Source: Paracorniculantispora psalliotae (lineage: Eukaryota; Ascomycota; Sordariomycetes; Hypocreales; Cordycipitaceae). From it: 64,000 bases of DNA. Where the stretch lies: NCBI GenBank assembly GCA_002796755.1, contig PHFE01000022.1, positions 602,126-666,125 on the forward strand, given 5' to 3'. The position numbers and the translations under genes were made by a program. The notes beneath the pieces are model-generated. The model had not been told where the DNA came from. It did no database searches and was given only the letters and a program-made list of their open reading frames with translations. Below, piece after piece: positions 54,170-64,000 of the stretch (the first letter of the stretch is position 1; the number at the start of each line of letters is the position of its first letter).

Positions 54170-55671
54170 TGTCAACTTGATACCGCTCTTGGTGATGGAT
54201 CTTTGCTACTTTTCAAACCTCCACGGGACCCTTTCAAAGGCCTTCGCATAGCGTATTCTGGTATCAAGATTAGCAACAGGACAGGCTCGGTGAGCAGGTC
54301 ATCTGTTGAAAATGTCCAAACGGGAGCAATGGAGCGCTTTGCGATCGGATGGGGAGCTGGAAACTAACCCCGCACGCTAGAGAAGCAGGGGTTCAATTGA
54401 AGAGCCTAGATGAGGGCCAAATACTTATATTAATAAGGAAACAGAGGAAAATATGAGAAAGACAAAGGGCTAAAGATTAAAATAGCGAGAGAAGGACAAT
54501 AACTACCAAGGATAAAACTAAAAATATACATTTCTTTGACTTTGTATTCCGCGTGTTCTTTGTCTAACGGCTTCGTAGATCCGTGGGCTACTAGTAAATC
54601 TGCAGCCGACTAGCACGATCAACTAACCGAGAATCTGCAAGAGTTCTGTAGTTAGCAACTAGCGTCAAAAGAAGGTAGCCGCACGGGCAAACATATCGAG
54701 GAATGCACCAATTACATGCAGAGCAGAAATATTTGGGAAATGGAATGCTAAAACGAAACTTCGGAGAGCGCGTCTGGTGAGCGTTTCTAGGTGGCCTGGC
54801 TCGAAACGGAGTCGCAATACATGTGAAACGAACTGAGCATCTCACTCATAGGGCAGCCAACCTGGGACAAAAATCCTCGTAGCAAGTCGCGATTTCCGAT
54901 ACTAGTTCAATATTCCAAAATATAAAGAAATATTGATTTATCGAGTCTCCGTTGCTTTTTTTCTTCCCTTCTTATCCTGGGCTGCGACTACACACGAAAG
55001 AGACCATCCTTTAGTATGTATCGGTGCTCCCGGTCAGCGTCTTGATGACTCGATTTTTCTAGAATGTATATGAAACAAACTTTGGGCTGCCTCCGACGAT
55101 CTACGACACTGCGCAGGGAGAAGCGGGCGAATTAGAGCTCAGCGATAGTTTTGCGTGTGCCCGCGTCTGACGACTCCCGATAGCCTCATCCCGGCACAGG
55201 TGTTTACAATTCACCAGCGGCATGAAGCAAGCCGCATGCATGCTTCCAAATTCTGCGTGGCGGAAAGCATCGGGAGCCCAGGGTTCAGCGTGACGGCAGT
55301 TGCTGAACGGCAATGCAGCGACCACATGCTGATACACCGCAGCCAGTAGACACCCCTTGACACTACACGCCATCAGACCGGGTCGTCCGCAATCCAGCGC
55401 CCAGGCTGGGTAGGCAACTGTCCTTGGCTGGTCCATGTTCTCGGGTTGTGCTGAATCAAATCGCGTATTGTCTTATGTCACGTTTATGACATGGGGGATC
55501 GAGCTCATGACTCTCACTCGCCCATGTACTCATCGTCCCAAGTTGCGCGCCGAGGCGTCTTGTTCTTCTCCCCCGTTCACATTCTGTTCATTCATTACGA
55601 GTGAATCGCTTCAGGTGTAAGGCTGGCCATGCACTGATATCCTCTTTACGAGCTTCTGGGCTGGTCTCGAT
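54170..55671. other. Intergenic, 1.5 kb
   Basis: This is the divergent upstream region of paralogue C (-) and the second CFEM gene (+). It is AT-rich around 54420-54560. No gene is supported. Confidence 0.5.
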
Positions 55672-56773
55672 ATGAAATTTACGTCCATGATTTTCGCGGT
55701 GACGGTCACTGCTGTTGATATCGGAGACCTCTTCGACACGCTCCCCGACTGCGCTGTACGTTTGCCTTAATTAACCCTCTCCGACCGAATTTCCGTCGTT
55801 GTTCTTTCATTTACACTGAAGTCAAACATGCTGACCATCTCTCATATAGTCCTTCTGCGTGGCACCGGCGCTTGCCGCCGTCGGCTGCTCCCTCCCAGCA
55901 GAGTCCTGTGGCTGCCCGTCCGATGAGCTGGCCTCTATTCGTGCCGGTGTTACCGGATGTCTGCAAGGAGCATGTTTGCCCGACGAGGCACCCAAAGGCT
56001 TCGAATTCTTTGCTCTGTTGTGCGGCGATTCGTTGCCAGGAAGTGGATCCGACAGCATCAGTGCAACTGTCACGCCAACCGTGTCGTTCCCGAGTGACCC
56101 CATGGCGACAGACATTTTCACAAATTCAGATTTCCCAACTGATGGCTTGAGGACGGATGACTCGACGCAGGAATCTACGGATCTTCCTACGACCGAGTCC
56201 ATGTCTTCCGACACTGCGACGACAGACATCGCCCCAGGCACCACCACAAGCGAGCTTTCGCAAATAACGCCCACGACGCCGTTTACACCAACAGAGGACC
56301 CGATTCAAACAGCTTCTGAAACAACATATCCAACCTCAATACCGGACTACACATCTTCAATCGTGCCTGGGCCGGATCTACCTGCTGCGAAACTCACCGT
56401 GATGCCATCTGCGACGGAGCACGGGCACGCCGTCGACACCATAAGCACGAGCAGCACTCTCTCCGCTAGCGCCAGCGCGTACAAAGGTGGGATGAACTGG
56501 GTGAGCAAGGACACGTCCGAGCCCGGCTCATTTTCCGTCGCCGCGGTGGCGGGCGTGAGTGCGGCGGCGGCGGCCGGCGGCCTCGCCTTGCTGGGATTCC
56601 TGGCTTGGTTCTGCTACAGGCGGGGCAAGACGGCCGGTCGGAGGCGCGGAGGACGGATAGAGAGCAAAAAGGAGATGGGGGCAGCCGAGGCCGCGCCGCC
56701 AGACCGCGAACCGGCACTCCCCCCGCGGAGGGTAGAACTCGTCGGGAGCCCGGTGGCTGAGCTGCCTGGATGA
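55672..56773 (+). CDS. CFEM-like membrane protein
   Basis: A 335-residue protein in two exons, 55672-55755 and 55850-56773. A signal peptide (MKFTSMIFAVTVTAVD) leads into a CFEM-type domain: LPDCASFC, GCSLPAESCGC, GCLQGAC and LLC, with about eight cysteines. The aspartate three residues before the fourth cysteine, the haem ligand in characterised CFEM proteins, is replaced by alanine with a glutamate next to it. A Ser/Thr/Pro-rich stalk of about 170 residues follows. Then comes one membrane segment (VAAVAGVSAAAAAGGLALLGFLAWFCY) with a basic stop-transfer RRGKTAGRRR and a cytosolic tail. So it is a type I membrane protein, not GPI-anchored. Exon 1 is exactly 84 nt and the intron lies after the first Cys-Ala, as in the CFEM gene at 6452. 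Confidence 0.88.
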
Positions 56774-57080
56774 TACAGTGCTGTAGAAACAGAATTGAGA
56801 AAAAACAGTAAATAAATTTGTGAAAACCGCCGAGTTTGAGAGCATGGATATATAAACAGGCGAGAATCGGCTTTGGGCGCTGTGGGACGGGGCAGGTGCG
56901 ATAGATATATTAAAGTCTAGAGGAGCTCACGTAGGTTAATGGACCAAAAAAAATGAGTAACGGCACGTGGTATGAGAGGCGTGTTAGGATGGCACTGCTT
57001 AGACTAGAAGATAAATTTGGCATCTTAAATCATGGATATGTACAATAGCTTCTCTTTTCACAAGGAAATAATGTACTCGG
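56774..57080. other. Intergenic between convergent genes
   Basis: The 3' flanks of the CFEM-like gene (+) and the NACHT-WD40 gene (-) meet here. Nothing else is seen. Confidence 0.5.
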
Positions 57081-60000
57081 TCAATGCCCCTTTCGATCTG
57101 GTGCCTCATCCGCAGCCGCTGCACGAGGCGGAGTCTTGAACCTCAACACGTTGGTTGTGCACGACTGCGATGCCATGATGATCGTCGATCCCGTGACGTG
57201 AAATGCGTGCGGTCGTGCCGCGGCCGGCATCCATAAAAAGGGCTTCCCGTCGTACGTGATCCAGCAGCCGTCCGCGCTGATGCTGAAGCCTTGCGCCCAG
57301 CCCCGTCTCGAATGGATCCACGTGTGCAGTTGGGAGCCCGGCACCGGCATACGTTCCGGAGTGATGTAACCGGTGGCCATCATCATCTCCAAAAGATCGC
57401 CGGTCGTGGAGGACGGCGAGACAAGCAGGCCAGACAACGCTATGTCGCAGAGGCGTTCGCCCGTGGCGGCATCCCAGACGATGATATTCTCCACCACAAA
57501 AGCCTTGACACCAGCGACGAGAAGATGTGCTTCTGGGGTAAACTCGATCCAGAATATTGACAAGTCATTTATCTCGGTACAAGTACGCTTTTTAAGGGAT
57601 TGACAGTCCCAAATGCTTAAAATGTTGGTGATTGTGGATGTGAAGCTCATTGCGTACGTCCTCGCATATGTCGATGCCTCTATTTTCTGCACCACCATAG
57701 CTAGGGTCGTCGGTACTGTCGAAAAAGCGGCAAATGCGCCGTTGGTTATTTTATACGTGGCCTCGAAGTTCGGGCGGCATTCGGGTTCGCCTTCTGCCAG
57801 GTCCAAGTCCCGCTTCTCGATCCGCACTCCCGATCGCGTATCCCAGACCTGGGCCATTCCGTCTTCGGTCATCGCAGCGATGCGACTTGAGTCTCGAGAG
57901 AAGGACACGAAAACAAAGGTACTTATCCGCGTGCGCAGCTCCTCTATCGATAGCGATATAGAAAGTGTATAGTTGCCAGTCTGCACGTCGAAGATGGAGA
58001 GTTTATCCCAGAAGACGGCTCTGTCCAAAACAACCAACAGTTCGGATTCGGGAGAGAAGATGGTCTCGTGCGCATGTTTCCAGCAACGATCAATGGTGCG
58101 AATATGATCACCAGACTCACAGTCCCACAGTGTGATGGGCCCTTCGAAAGACACTGTGGCGGCCACTTTCAAGTCCGGGCAGAGACGAATGTAATCGACC
58201 GCCGTGCTGCATTCGGACCGTGGCGAGTCGCTTTCCAATATCGAACTAACGTTCCAGAGGGATATTGTACCTTGTACGGATATTGAAGCTAGCAGTTTCG
58301 AGTCTTGTGAGAAGTCTGCGTGCCAAACAGACTGGTTTGGATGCTGGAGAGTATAAATACGTCTACCAGAGAGAGTGTGATAGATGCAGAGACCATCTTC
58401 CCATTTGACCACATAACGAGAATCGGGCGATATGCATAGGTATTTTCCTGCGGGCTCATCCTGCGTCACCGTGCGTGCCATTTCCTCCGATGGTATCTCC
58501 GATTTGCAGACGCTCCCGTCCACCATCACCGCAATCAGCTCACCCTCGCCAGAAATGCACAGAGTTTTTACGTCGTGACTCAATTCTATCAACTGAGTAC
58601 ATCGAAAGTCGGAAAGATCCCAGACTCTGATCTCGTTGCGACCGTCAGTTTTGGATGCTGCAGCCACGAAGTACGAGTCGGATGAAAAAGCCACGGGAGG
58701 CACATAGTCGCAACATTGCTTCAACCAGCATGTGCACTTGCCGGACGCAATATTCCATATGTTGATGACACCGTCGGTAGATGATACAAGGAAATTTGAA
58801 TTGGGAGAGAAGTGAAGGGTAAACTCTTCTGCTTTTCGGAAGTCCGCACCTTCAAAATCGCTTGCAAAGGTGCGCAGCTCACCACCTGATGTAATATCCC
58901 AGATATCAATGGCACCATCCACTGAGGCTGCCGCGATGATTTGTGAATTCGGCGAAAACGCGACGGAACAAATTCTTTTCGATTTGTCTAGCGGTAGTAA
59001 AACACGATTAGACAAGACCAGAGACCAGATTTTCGGCACGCCAGCCACGTCTATTGTAACAACCAGCTCCGAATTCGGGGAGAAGACAACGCTGCAGATA
59101 GGCTTCAGGTGTGCTTCCAGAGTAAGAAGTTCTATACCAGACTCGAGAAACCATATAGTTACTACGCTGCCATCTGTGAGCGCCGCGTAGGTCAAGTCTG
59201 GCGAAAACTTGATGATATTGCTGTCGCGGGCTTTTCTTTCAATATTCTGGATTAATTCAGTCCAGTTTTCTTGGGTCCTTGGAGGAGACTGAAAAATTGC
59301 ATCCAGGAACTGTCCGAACTGTTTCCGTACTATGCTAGACATGGGAGCAAACACCAAAAACGAGGAGTACAGCTGCAATGGGCTGTCTTTCAGAATAGGA
59401 AGATTAGCCAATATGCATCGCTCAGTATCTCTGAGGAAACTGATAAGCTGGTGGTGGCTTTGAGTCTGTGAGAAGTGTTAGACTTAGACGAAATAATATA
59501 CTGGACTCTTTCTACCTTTGTAATGAGCAGCCGCAAGCTGCGTACGATGCCCAAGGCTTCTGTACACATATCCATAAAGCTGAGGGCTTCGATCCAATGA
59601 AGCAAGTGCTCGTTTAAGAATTTCTGTATCTTCCCTAAATTAACTGCCACATCATCTAGCTTGTATAGATGATGGACCCAGTACAGACAAGCATACTGCA
59701 AGGCGGGTGTTAGAGACTGATCTATCCGGTCCGAGCTGATATATAAGCAATGCGTGGTCAGATCTCCAACATCGCAGATATCCTGCTTGAGTGATCCCAT
59801 GATAGATAGACAGCGATCAAATATTTCTTGATGTGCAACACGCTCATCGATCCAAAATGGGTTGTCCTCTTGGCAGCGGGTCAGAAAGTCTCTGAAGGAG
59901 AGATGCAGGAGGCGCACTGGCGAGGTAGGGTCTGAGGGAACACTCAAGACGGAATAAAGCAGGTCCAGCTTCGTATCAACGTTGGTCCTTCTGATTTGTA

Positions 60001-61604
60001 GAAGTTCGGCCAGTATAGAAGCTGACAAAGGAATCGCTACACTGATAATTGCTCCTACGAGAGACTTGAACCCTCGCAAGGTTTCCTTCTGCTGTCCAGG
60101 AGACTGACCAGCTACGAGCTTGTTCAAGACTGGCATGTAAGTCGACGCGAGCTGCTCAATATGATGTGGTTGAGATTGGCCATCACTTTTTCTCTGGAAG
60201 TCCAAGACGTACTGCAGCTGTTCGTCTGGCGGCCCGCCTGTGCGATCCGCAATCAGTCGGCACACGGTGGCGGCAAAAATGAAGAGCGGCGTCGCGGCTG
60301 TGCTTAGTAGAGCAACATCACTCTCTTCCGGCCACGCCTCGGGAAGTTGTCGATGTGATGGTACGTCAATATTGTAGTTGTTGCGTACGTTGGACAGTTC
60401 GTGCTGGATATAGATGGCAATGTCTTCCTTGGCCCGCGCCATCTTCTCCATGACGACGCCCTGATACACGCCCTTGATGCGCCTGAATGCGATGCGAGGA
60501 TATAAATCCGGACGGCTCGTGATGAAAATCTTGGGTCCATTTGGAATGCTGTGCACTCGCGCCAGAAGGCGTAGGAGCAGCACGATGCTCTCCTCGCCCT
60601 CACATTCGTCCAGCGCGTCAATGACCACCACAGTAGTCGGCCCCGTTCTGTTGCTGGAAGTTGCAGCGAGCGGCACGTACAGTAGCTTTTCAAATTGTTC
60701 TGTAGTCGTTTTGGTACAGATTTGGGGGTCGGAATCGAGTGCTTCCTTGACTTGCAGTGCCAGAACAGGAGTCTGGGCGATCATGCCGGCGGCGAGCGTC
60801 GAGAAGAATCGAGACAGGTTGCTGCGACTACCTTCGTTCCTCTTGAAGAAAAAGTTACCGCAGAGTTGTTTTTGGTTTGAGAGAGATTTGGCGACGGTAC
60901 GGGACACTGTGGACTTTCCCGTGCCTGCCTTACCGCAGAGCCAAAAGATTGGCTTGGCGGCTGGGTCATTCACCCATTCGGAAATCTTGGCCAAAATTTC
61001 GACGCTCGTTCCAGCCAGACATGTCGGTTTGTGCTCCTCTGCTTGAGAGTTGAATAGCGCATCGTTCGCTATGAGCAGGCGGTCGAGTACGACCTTGGTA
61101 TCCAGGCTCAGGACGACAGCACTAAGACTACTATCAGTGTCTGGGAAGAGGCGGAGAGCGGGGGAATACGCACGCTGTATCGATTTGAAGAGCACTTTCA
61201 GCTTTGGTGCGGAAGTTTTCCAGCAGAGCTATTTTACTATTTACATCGTTGCGCTGAAAGGGCCACAGTACGGCAGTGGCGAGTGTCGCGCCTCGGCTGC
61301 TGGATGCGCCTGCGGCAGGGGCGAGCTTGTCGTCGAGCTCTTGCAGCAGCGACTTGCTGTCGGCCAAGACGAGAGCGAGCGCGCGAGACGATTTCAGCTG
61401 TGCGCCTTGCGGACTGTCGAGTAGCTCTTTGATTCGAGTGCTGAGAATGTGGAATTGCGTCACCTCCTGCATCAGCCGGGCTCGGTCATCTTGGGCATTT
61501 TTGACGTCGCGCAGGTAGAAAGCGAAAGAGGCGAGGAGTTTGGAAGATAGATCTACGACGCCGAATACGTTTGCGGCGATGCCGAGGCCATCCAGCCCAG
61601 ACAT
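57081..61604 (-). CDS. NACHT-WD40 STAND protein (fungal NLR-like)
   Basis: A 1475-residue signal-transducing ATPase of the STAND class. Exons are 61174-61604, 59516-61127 and 57081-59465, with introns of 46 and 50 nt. The N-terminal 150 residues (MSGLDGLGIAANVFGVVDLSSKLL) form a helical domain common to fungal NACHT proteins. The NACHT domain has the P-loop GKAGTGKST (about 205-213) and a Walker B VVVIDALDECEGEE (about 305-320). A winged-helix/linker region leads to ANLPILKDSPLQLYSSFLVFAP, the usual junction before WD40 repeats. The C-terminal 700 residues hold about 10 degenerate WD40 blades (for example FSPNSQIIAAASVDGAIDIWD). The repeats differ from each other, unlike the near-identical repeats of hyper-variable HNWD genes. 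In fungi such proteins control incompatibility and non-self responses. It is divergent from the CHAT gene. Confidence 0.93.
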
Positions 61605-63113
61605 GCTATCGCGGCAGATGGCTTTACTTGGGCAGAGGTGCTTGTCAATGAGGCTGAGTGAGGGGTCAAGCCAATATGGGTGCGATGCTGTTAGCCGCAT
61701 GCAAGGCGCCAGTATTGGCTGCGCCACCATTGAGTCGATCAGCCTACGATGCATCAAAGCATCCAGATGGAGAATAGACATTTCATTTACTGCAATTGCT
61801 AATAGAAGACATCTACAGGCACTGTTAGGCTAGGCGGACTGCCGCCCTAGACTAGCGAGGAGCCGAGAATCATTTCCGCTTTACTACGGCACCAAATAGC
61901 AAATCAGGGGTATATAAACCATTTTCTCTCCGTACATATTTCAATTTAGTGGTAGTTGTAGTTGCGACGCAAGACACTGACTGCCATGTCTGCAGCATGG
62001 AGCAAACTCTGTGTAAGGAGGCCGAGAATGGAAACGGCAGCGGCTAACAGAGCAATCTCATTCGTTGGATCTCGTCTTTAAAATCACGGCTGCCTAACTA
62101 GCAGGAAACTCTATTTTGTTTTTCTGTGCACGCGAGCATTAAAGTGGTGATGCGACGGACTAATTGGAAGGGAAGGGTGTGCTTTCAGCTACATACAGCA
62201 TGGTACGAGTAAAGAGAAAACTGTAATTTCCATTTGATTATTGATGCCATGCTTATTTCCCCCCCAAAAAAATAATATGTCAGTAGTTATTAGCCCGACA
62301 GACCAGGTCCCCCCGCCTCGGTACTTGGGTACTTGGGGGCAGGCAAGCGGCTAACTGAGGGGAGATCTAGAGTGCTTGCATGAGCCGATATAGGCACAGC
62401 AGTTGGAAGCAAAGAGAATAGAACGAAAGAGATTTGAATGGAATATAAACGTTTATAACATTAATAACTAATATCTTGTTTCTTGTGCAGTTTTAAAAAT
62501 TGGTTAGGCCTTACCTTGCACGCACAATTGTATCGCGTGGCGTACCGTCTTAGCGTAGGGCGATGCACGCCACTCACCTCCGGCCACGCGCCCCGGATGC
62601 ACTATAACTGACCAGGGGCTGTTGCAGGAGCTGAGCATGACATGCGCCGGAACCAATTTCCCATTCCTACCATAAACGAAGCTTTCTGCATATGACTTCT
62701 TTTGCGTCGACGTGCAGCATAAGCGCAGATTCCTTTTGACGAACCGACTACTTGCTTGGAACAAGAGGCTGGACTGCCTGTCCCTCGCGTGGTTTGCCGA
62801 GACCTGACCCAGTACTACGTACGTGCGCAAAAAAAACGCCACGCGATACAGATCTGGGTAAGCTCCGCCCGCGTCCTCGGCCTCGTCTTGTCTGTGCGAC
62901 TTGCTAATCCGACGATGCACAGGTGCAGCCTCATACCGACCGATACGGAGAAGAACGACGTTGGACGCGGCACTGCGGTGCATGCGACACGCGAACCATC
63001 GTTGCCCGCCGGGCTAGCCTCCCTGCGAGACGACTCGAGCTCTACACCACAGAGGGAGGACACAAGAGGACACAGAAAGAGGGGGAACAGCTACATAGCG
63101 GGAGCATACATAG
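61605..63113. promoter_or_regulatory. Shared intergenic region of NLR and CHAT genes
   Basis: A 1.5-kb divergent region. It contains a strong TATATAAA element on the plus strand at 61911 with a 31-codon ORF 75 nt after it (61986-62081). The first start codon of the CHAT gene is preceded by an in-frame TAG. No larger gene is supported. Confidence 0.5.
61911..62081 (+). promoter_or_regulatory. TATA element followed by a short ORF
   Basis: TATATAAA at 61911-61918 faces right, 75 nt before an ATG that opens 31 codons (61986-62081). The peptide is not recognised. It may be a leader of the CHAT transcript with an upstream ORF, a non-coding RNA promoter, or chance. Confidence 0.25.
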
Positions 63114-64000
63114 ATGGACGCAATCTATATCACGTCCTATCCAGGACGTCCCTCCACAGCCGAGAGTGTCATTGAGGTGCCTCTCAACGGCGCACCTCCA
63201 GTCACACCCCATCGCCGTTGGAAGCTCACCGTCCGCCTCAATGGCCAGCAGCCGCGACCCGAAACCCACCAAGTCACCCTCGTCGACCCTTTTATCGATG
63301 AAGACTACCGCACCGTCTTTGAAAAGTACCTCCGCATCACCGATCTACCGCCTTGGAGCCCTACAAGCTTGTCCACCAACAGTCACGTCCCCGCCCGGCC
63401 GAGCAGCCCCGACGGCATCACCCGCACGGAGCGTCAGATTTACGGCTATGCGCACTCGCTGCTGAGCCAGCTGCATCTGCGCGAAGACCTGCTGCGGCCC
63501 AAGGCGACAGACCTGCAGATCTATGTCGTCGAGCACCACCAGTCGGATCACGACGGCGTCGCGACTGATGGCATCCACTGCCTGGCCTGGGAGCTGCTCG
63601 AATCCATCCGCCTACCTACACTACCCAACCTGCGCCTGCGCGTGAGCCGCGTGACGGATTTTCCGGCGCGTCGGGCGAACCACGGTGGCGTGCTGTCACC
63701 TAAGATGCAGACGCTCGCCCAGGTGCAGGCAGACCCGGCCAGCATGTACAAGATCCTGCTGGTAGTGGCACGCGACTTTTCGAAGACGGGTGCGGATCGC
63801 GACGCTGAGCCTGACCTAGCGCAGTTTCCGCTCATGACCGTGCAGAAAAAGCTCCGAAGCCGGATGCTGCTGGAGGTGGTACGGCCGGGCTGCGTCGAGG
63901 AACTGGGCGAGCACCTGCGAACGCGCGCGCTGCAAGGCGTGCAGTTTAACCTGGTGCATTTCGACCTGCATGGACAGGTAATTCCAGACGAGTGAGTGCC
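63114..64000 (+). CDS. CHAT-domain protein (partial, 3' end outside window)
   Basis: About 290 N-terminal residues of a CHAT-domain protein, a caspase-like cysteine protease fold. An in-frame TAG immediately before the ATG fixes the start. The first 110 residues are strand-rich (RRWKLTVRLNG, HQVTLVDPFIDEDYRTVFEKYL) and without a known name. The CHAT domain begins around IHCLAWELLESIRLP, which matches the family IHxLxWELLE motif. It continues through VSRVTDF and ILLVVARDF to the histidine motif GVQFNLVHFDLHG, with the presumed catalytic H286. The catalytic cysteine would lie beyond the window. A GTGAGT donor at 63992 or GTAATT at 63978 suggests that an intron follows, so the TGA at 63993 is probably not the real end. 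It is divergent from the NLR-like gene. Confidence 0.8.

Noticed and set aside
61605..61781. N-terminal extension of the NACHT-WD40 protein (in-frame ATG at 61781)
   Set aside because: MSGLDGLGIAANVFGVVDL at 61604 is the usual start of this domain; the extension has no conserved look.
62504..62983. 159-codon minus-strand ORF upstream of the CHAT gene
   Set aside because: No domain; lies in the divergent intergenic region.

Overview
The window is nuclear DNA of a filamentous ascomycete, most likely a sordariomycete (Hypocreales-like, an inference from gene content and protein style). Genes carry short introns (38-185 nt) with GTRNGY-type donors, CTRAC-like branch points and mostly CAG/TAG acceptors. 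Zn(II)2Cys6 regulators, CFEM proteins, a HET-domain protein, a NACHT-WD40 STAND protein and a CHAT protein are all typical of such fungi. I place 22 protein-coding genes, of which the first and last are cut by the window edges. I see no rRNA, no convincing tRNA, no intact transposon and no CRISPR. Two N gaps are present (27980-28052 and 51730-51753).

Left part (1-10 kb), housekeeping and metabolism: a partial Ofd1/Tpa1-type prolyl hydroxylase (-), a Baeyer-Villiger-type flavin monooxygenase (-) divergent from a class V PLP enzyme (+), a CFEM GPI-type cell-wall protein (-), and the PP2A methylesterase PPE1 (-). From 9.93 to 17.03 kb lies a gene-poor stretch with only simple repeats and one doubtful small gene.

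Middle (17-41 kb): a short Zn2Cys6 regulator, a SnoaL-like protein, a DUF202 membrane protein, a 1165-residue C2H2 regulator with a long leader, a FLC/TRP-like flavin carrier family channel, the Rab5 exchange factor VPS9 (VPS9 plus CUE), a DUF4291 protein, a HET-domain protein and a three-exon gene for the tiny V-ATPase f subunit, homologous to yeast YPR170W-B.

Right part (41-64 kb), accessory: three paralogous Zn2Cys6 regulators with identical five-exon structure (intron phases 2,1,0,2), two in tandem and one about 6.5 kb further on. Between them sit a C2H2/fungal_trans regulator and a YAR1-like ankyrin chaperone. Next come a second CFEM protein with a transmembrane segment, a 1475-residue NACHT-WD40 NLR-like protein (-) and, divergent from it, a CHAT-domain protein (+) cut by the window end. 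The NLR/CHAT pair is the strongest candidate for an undescribed system: a STAND sensor and a caspase-like effector sharing one intergenic region, with a HET gene 17 kb away.

All exon coordinates were derived by eye from splice consensus, reading frame and protein family fit. In every complete multi-exon model the joined length is a multiple of three. Function calls rest on recognised motifs, not on searches.
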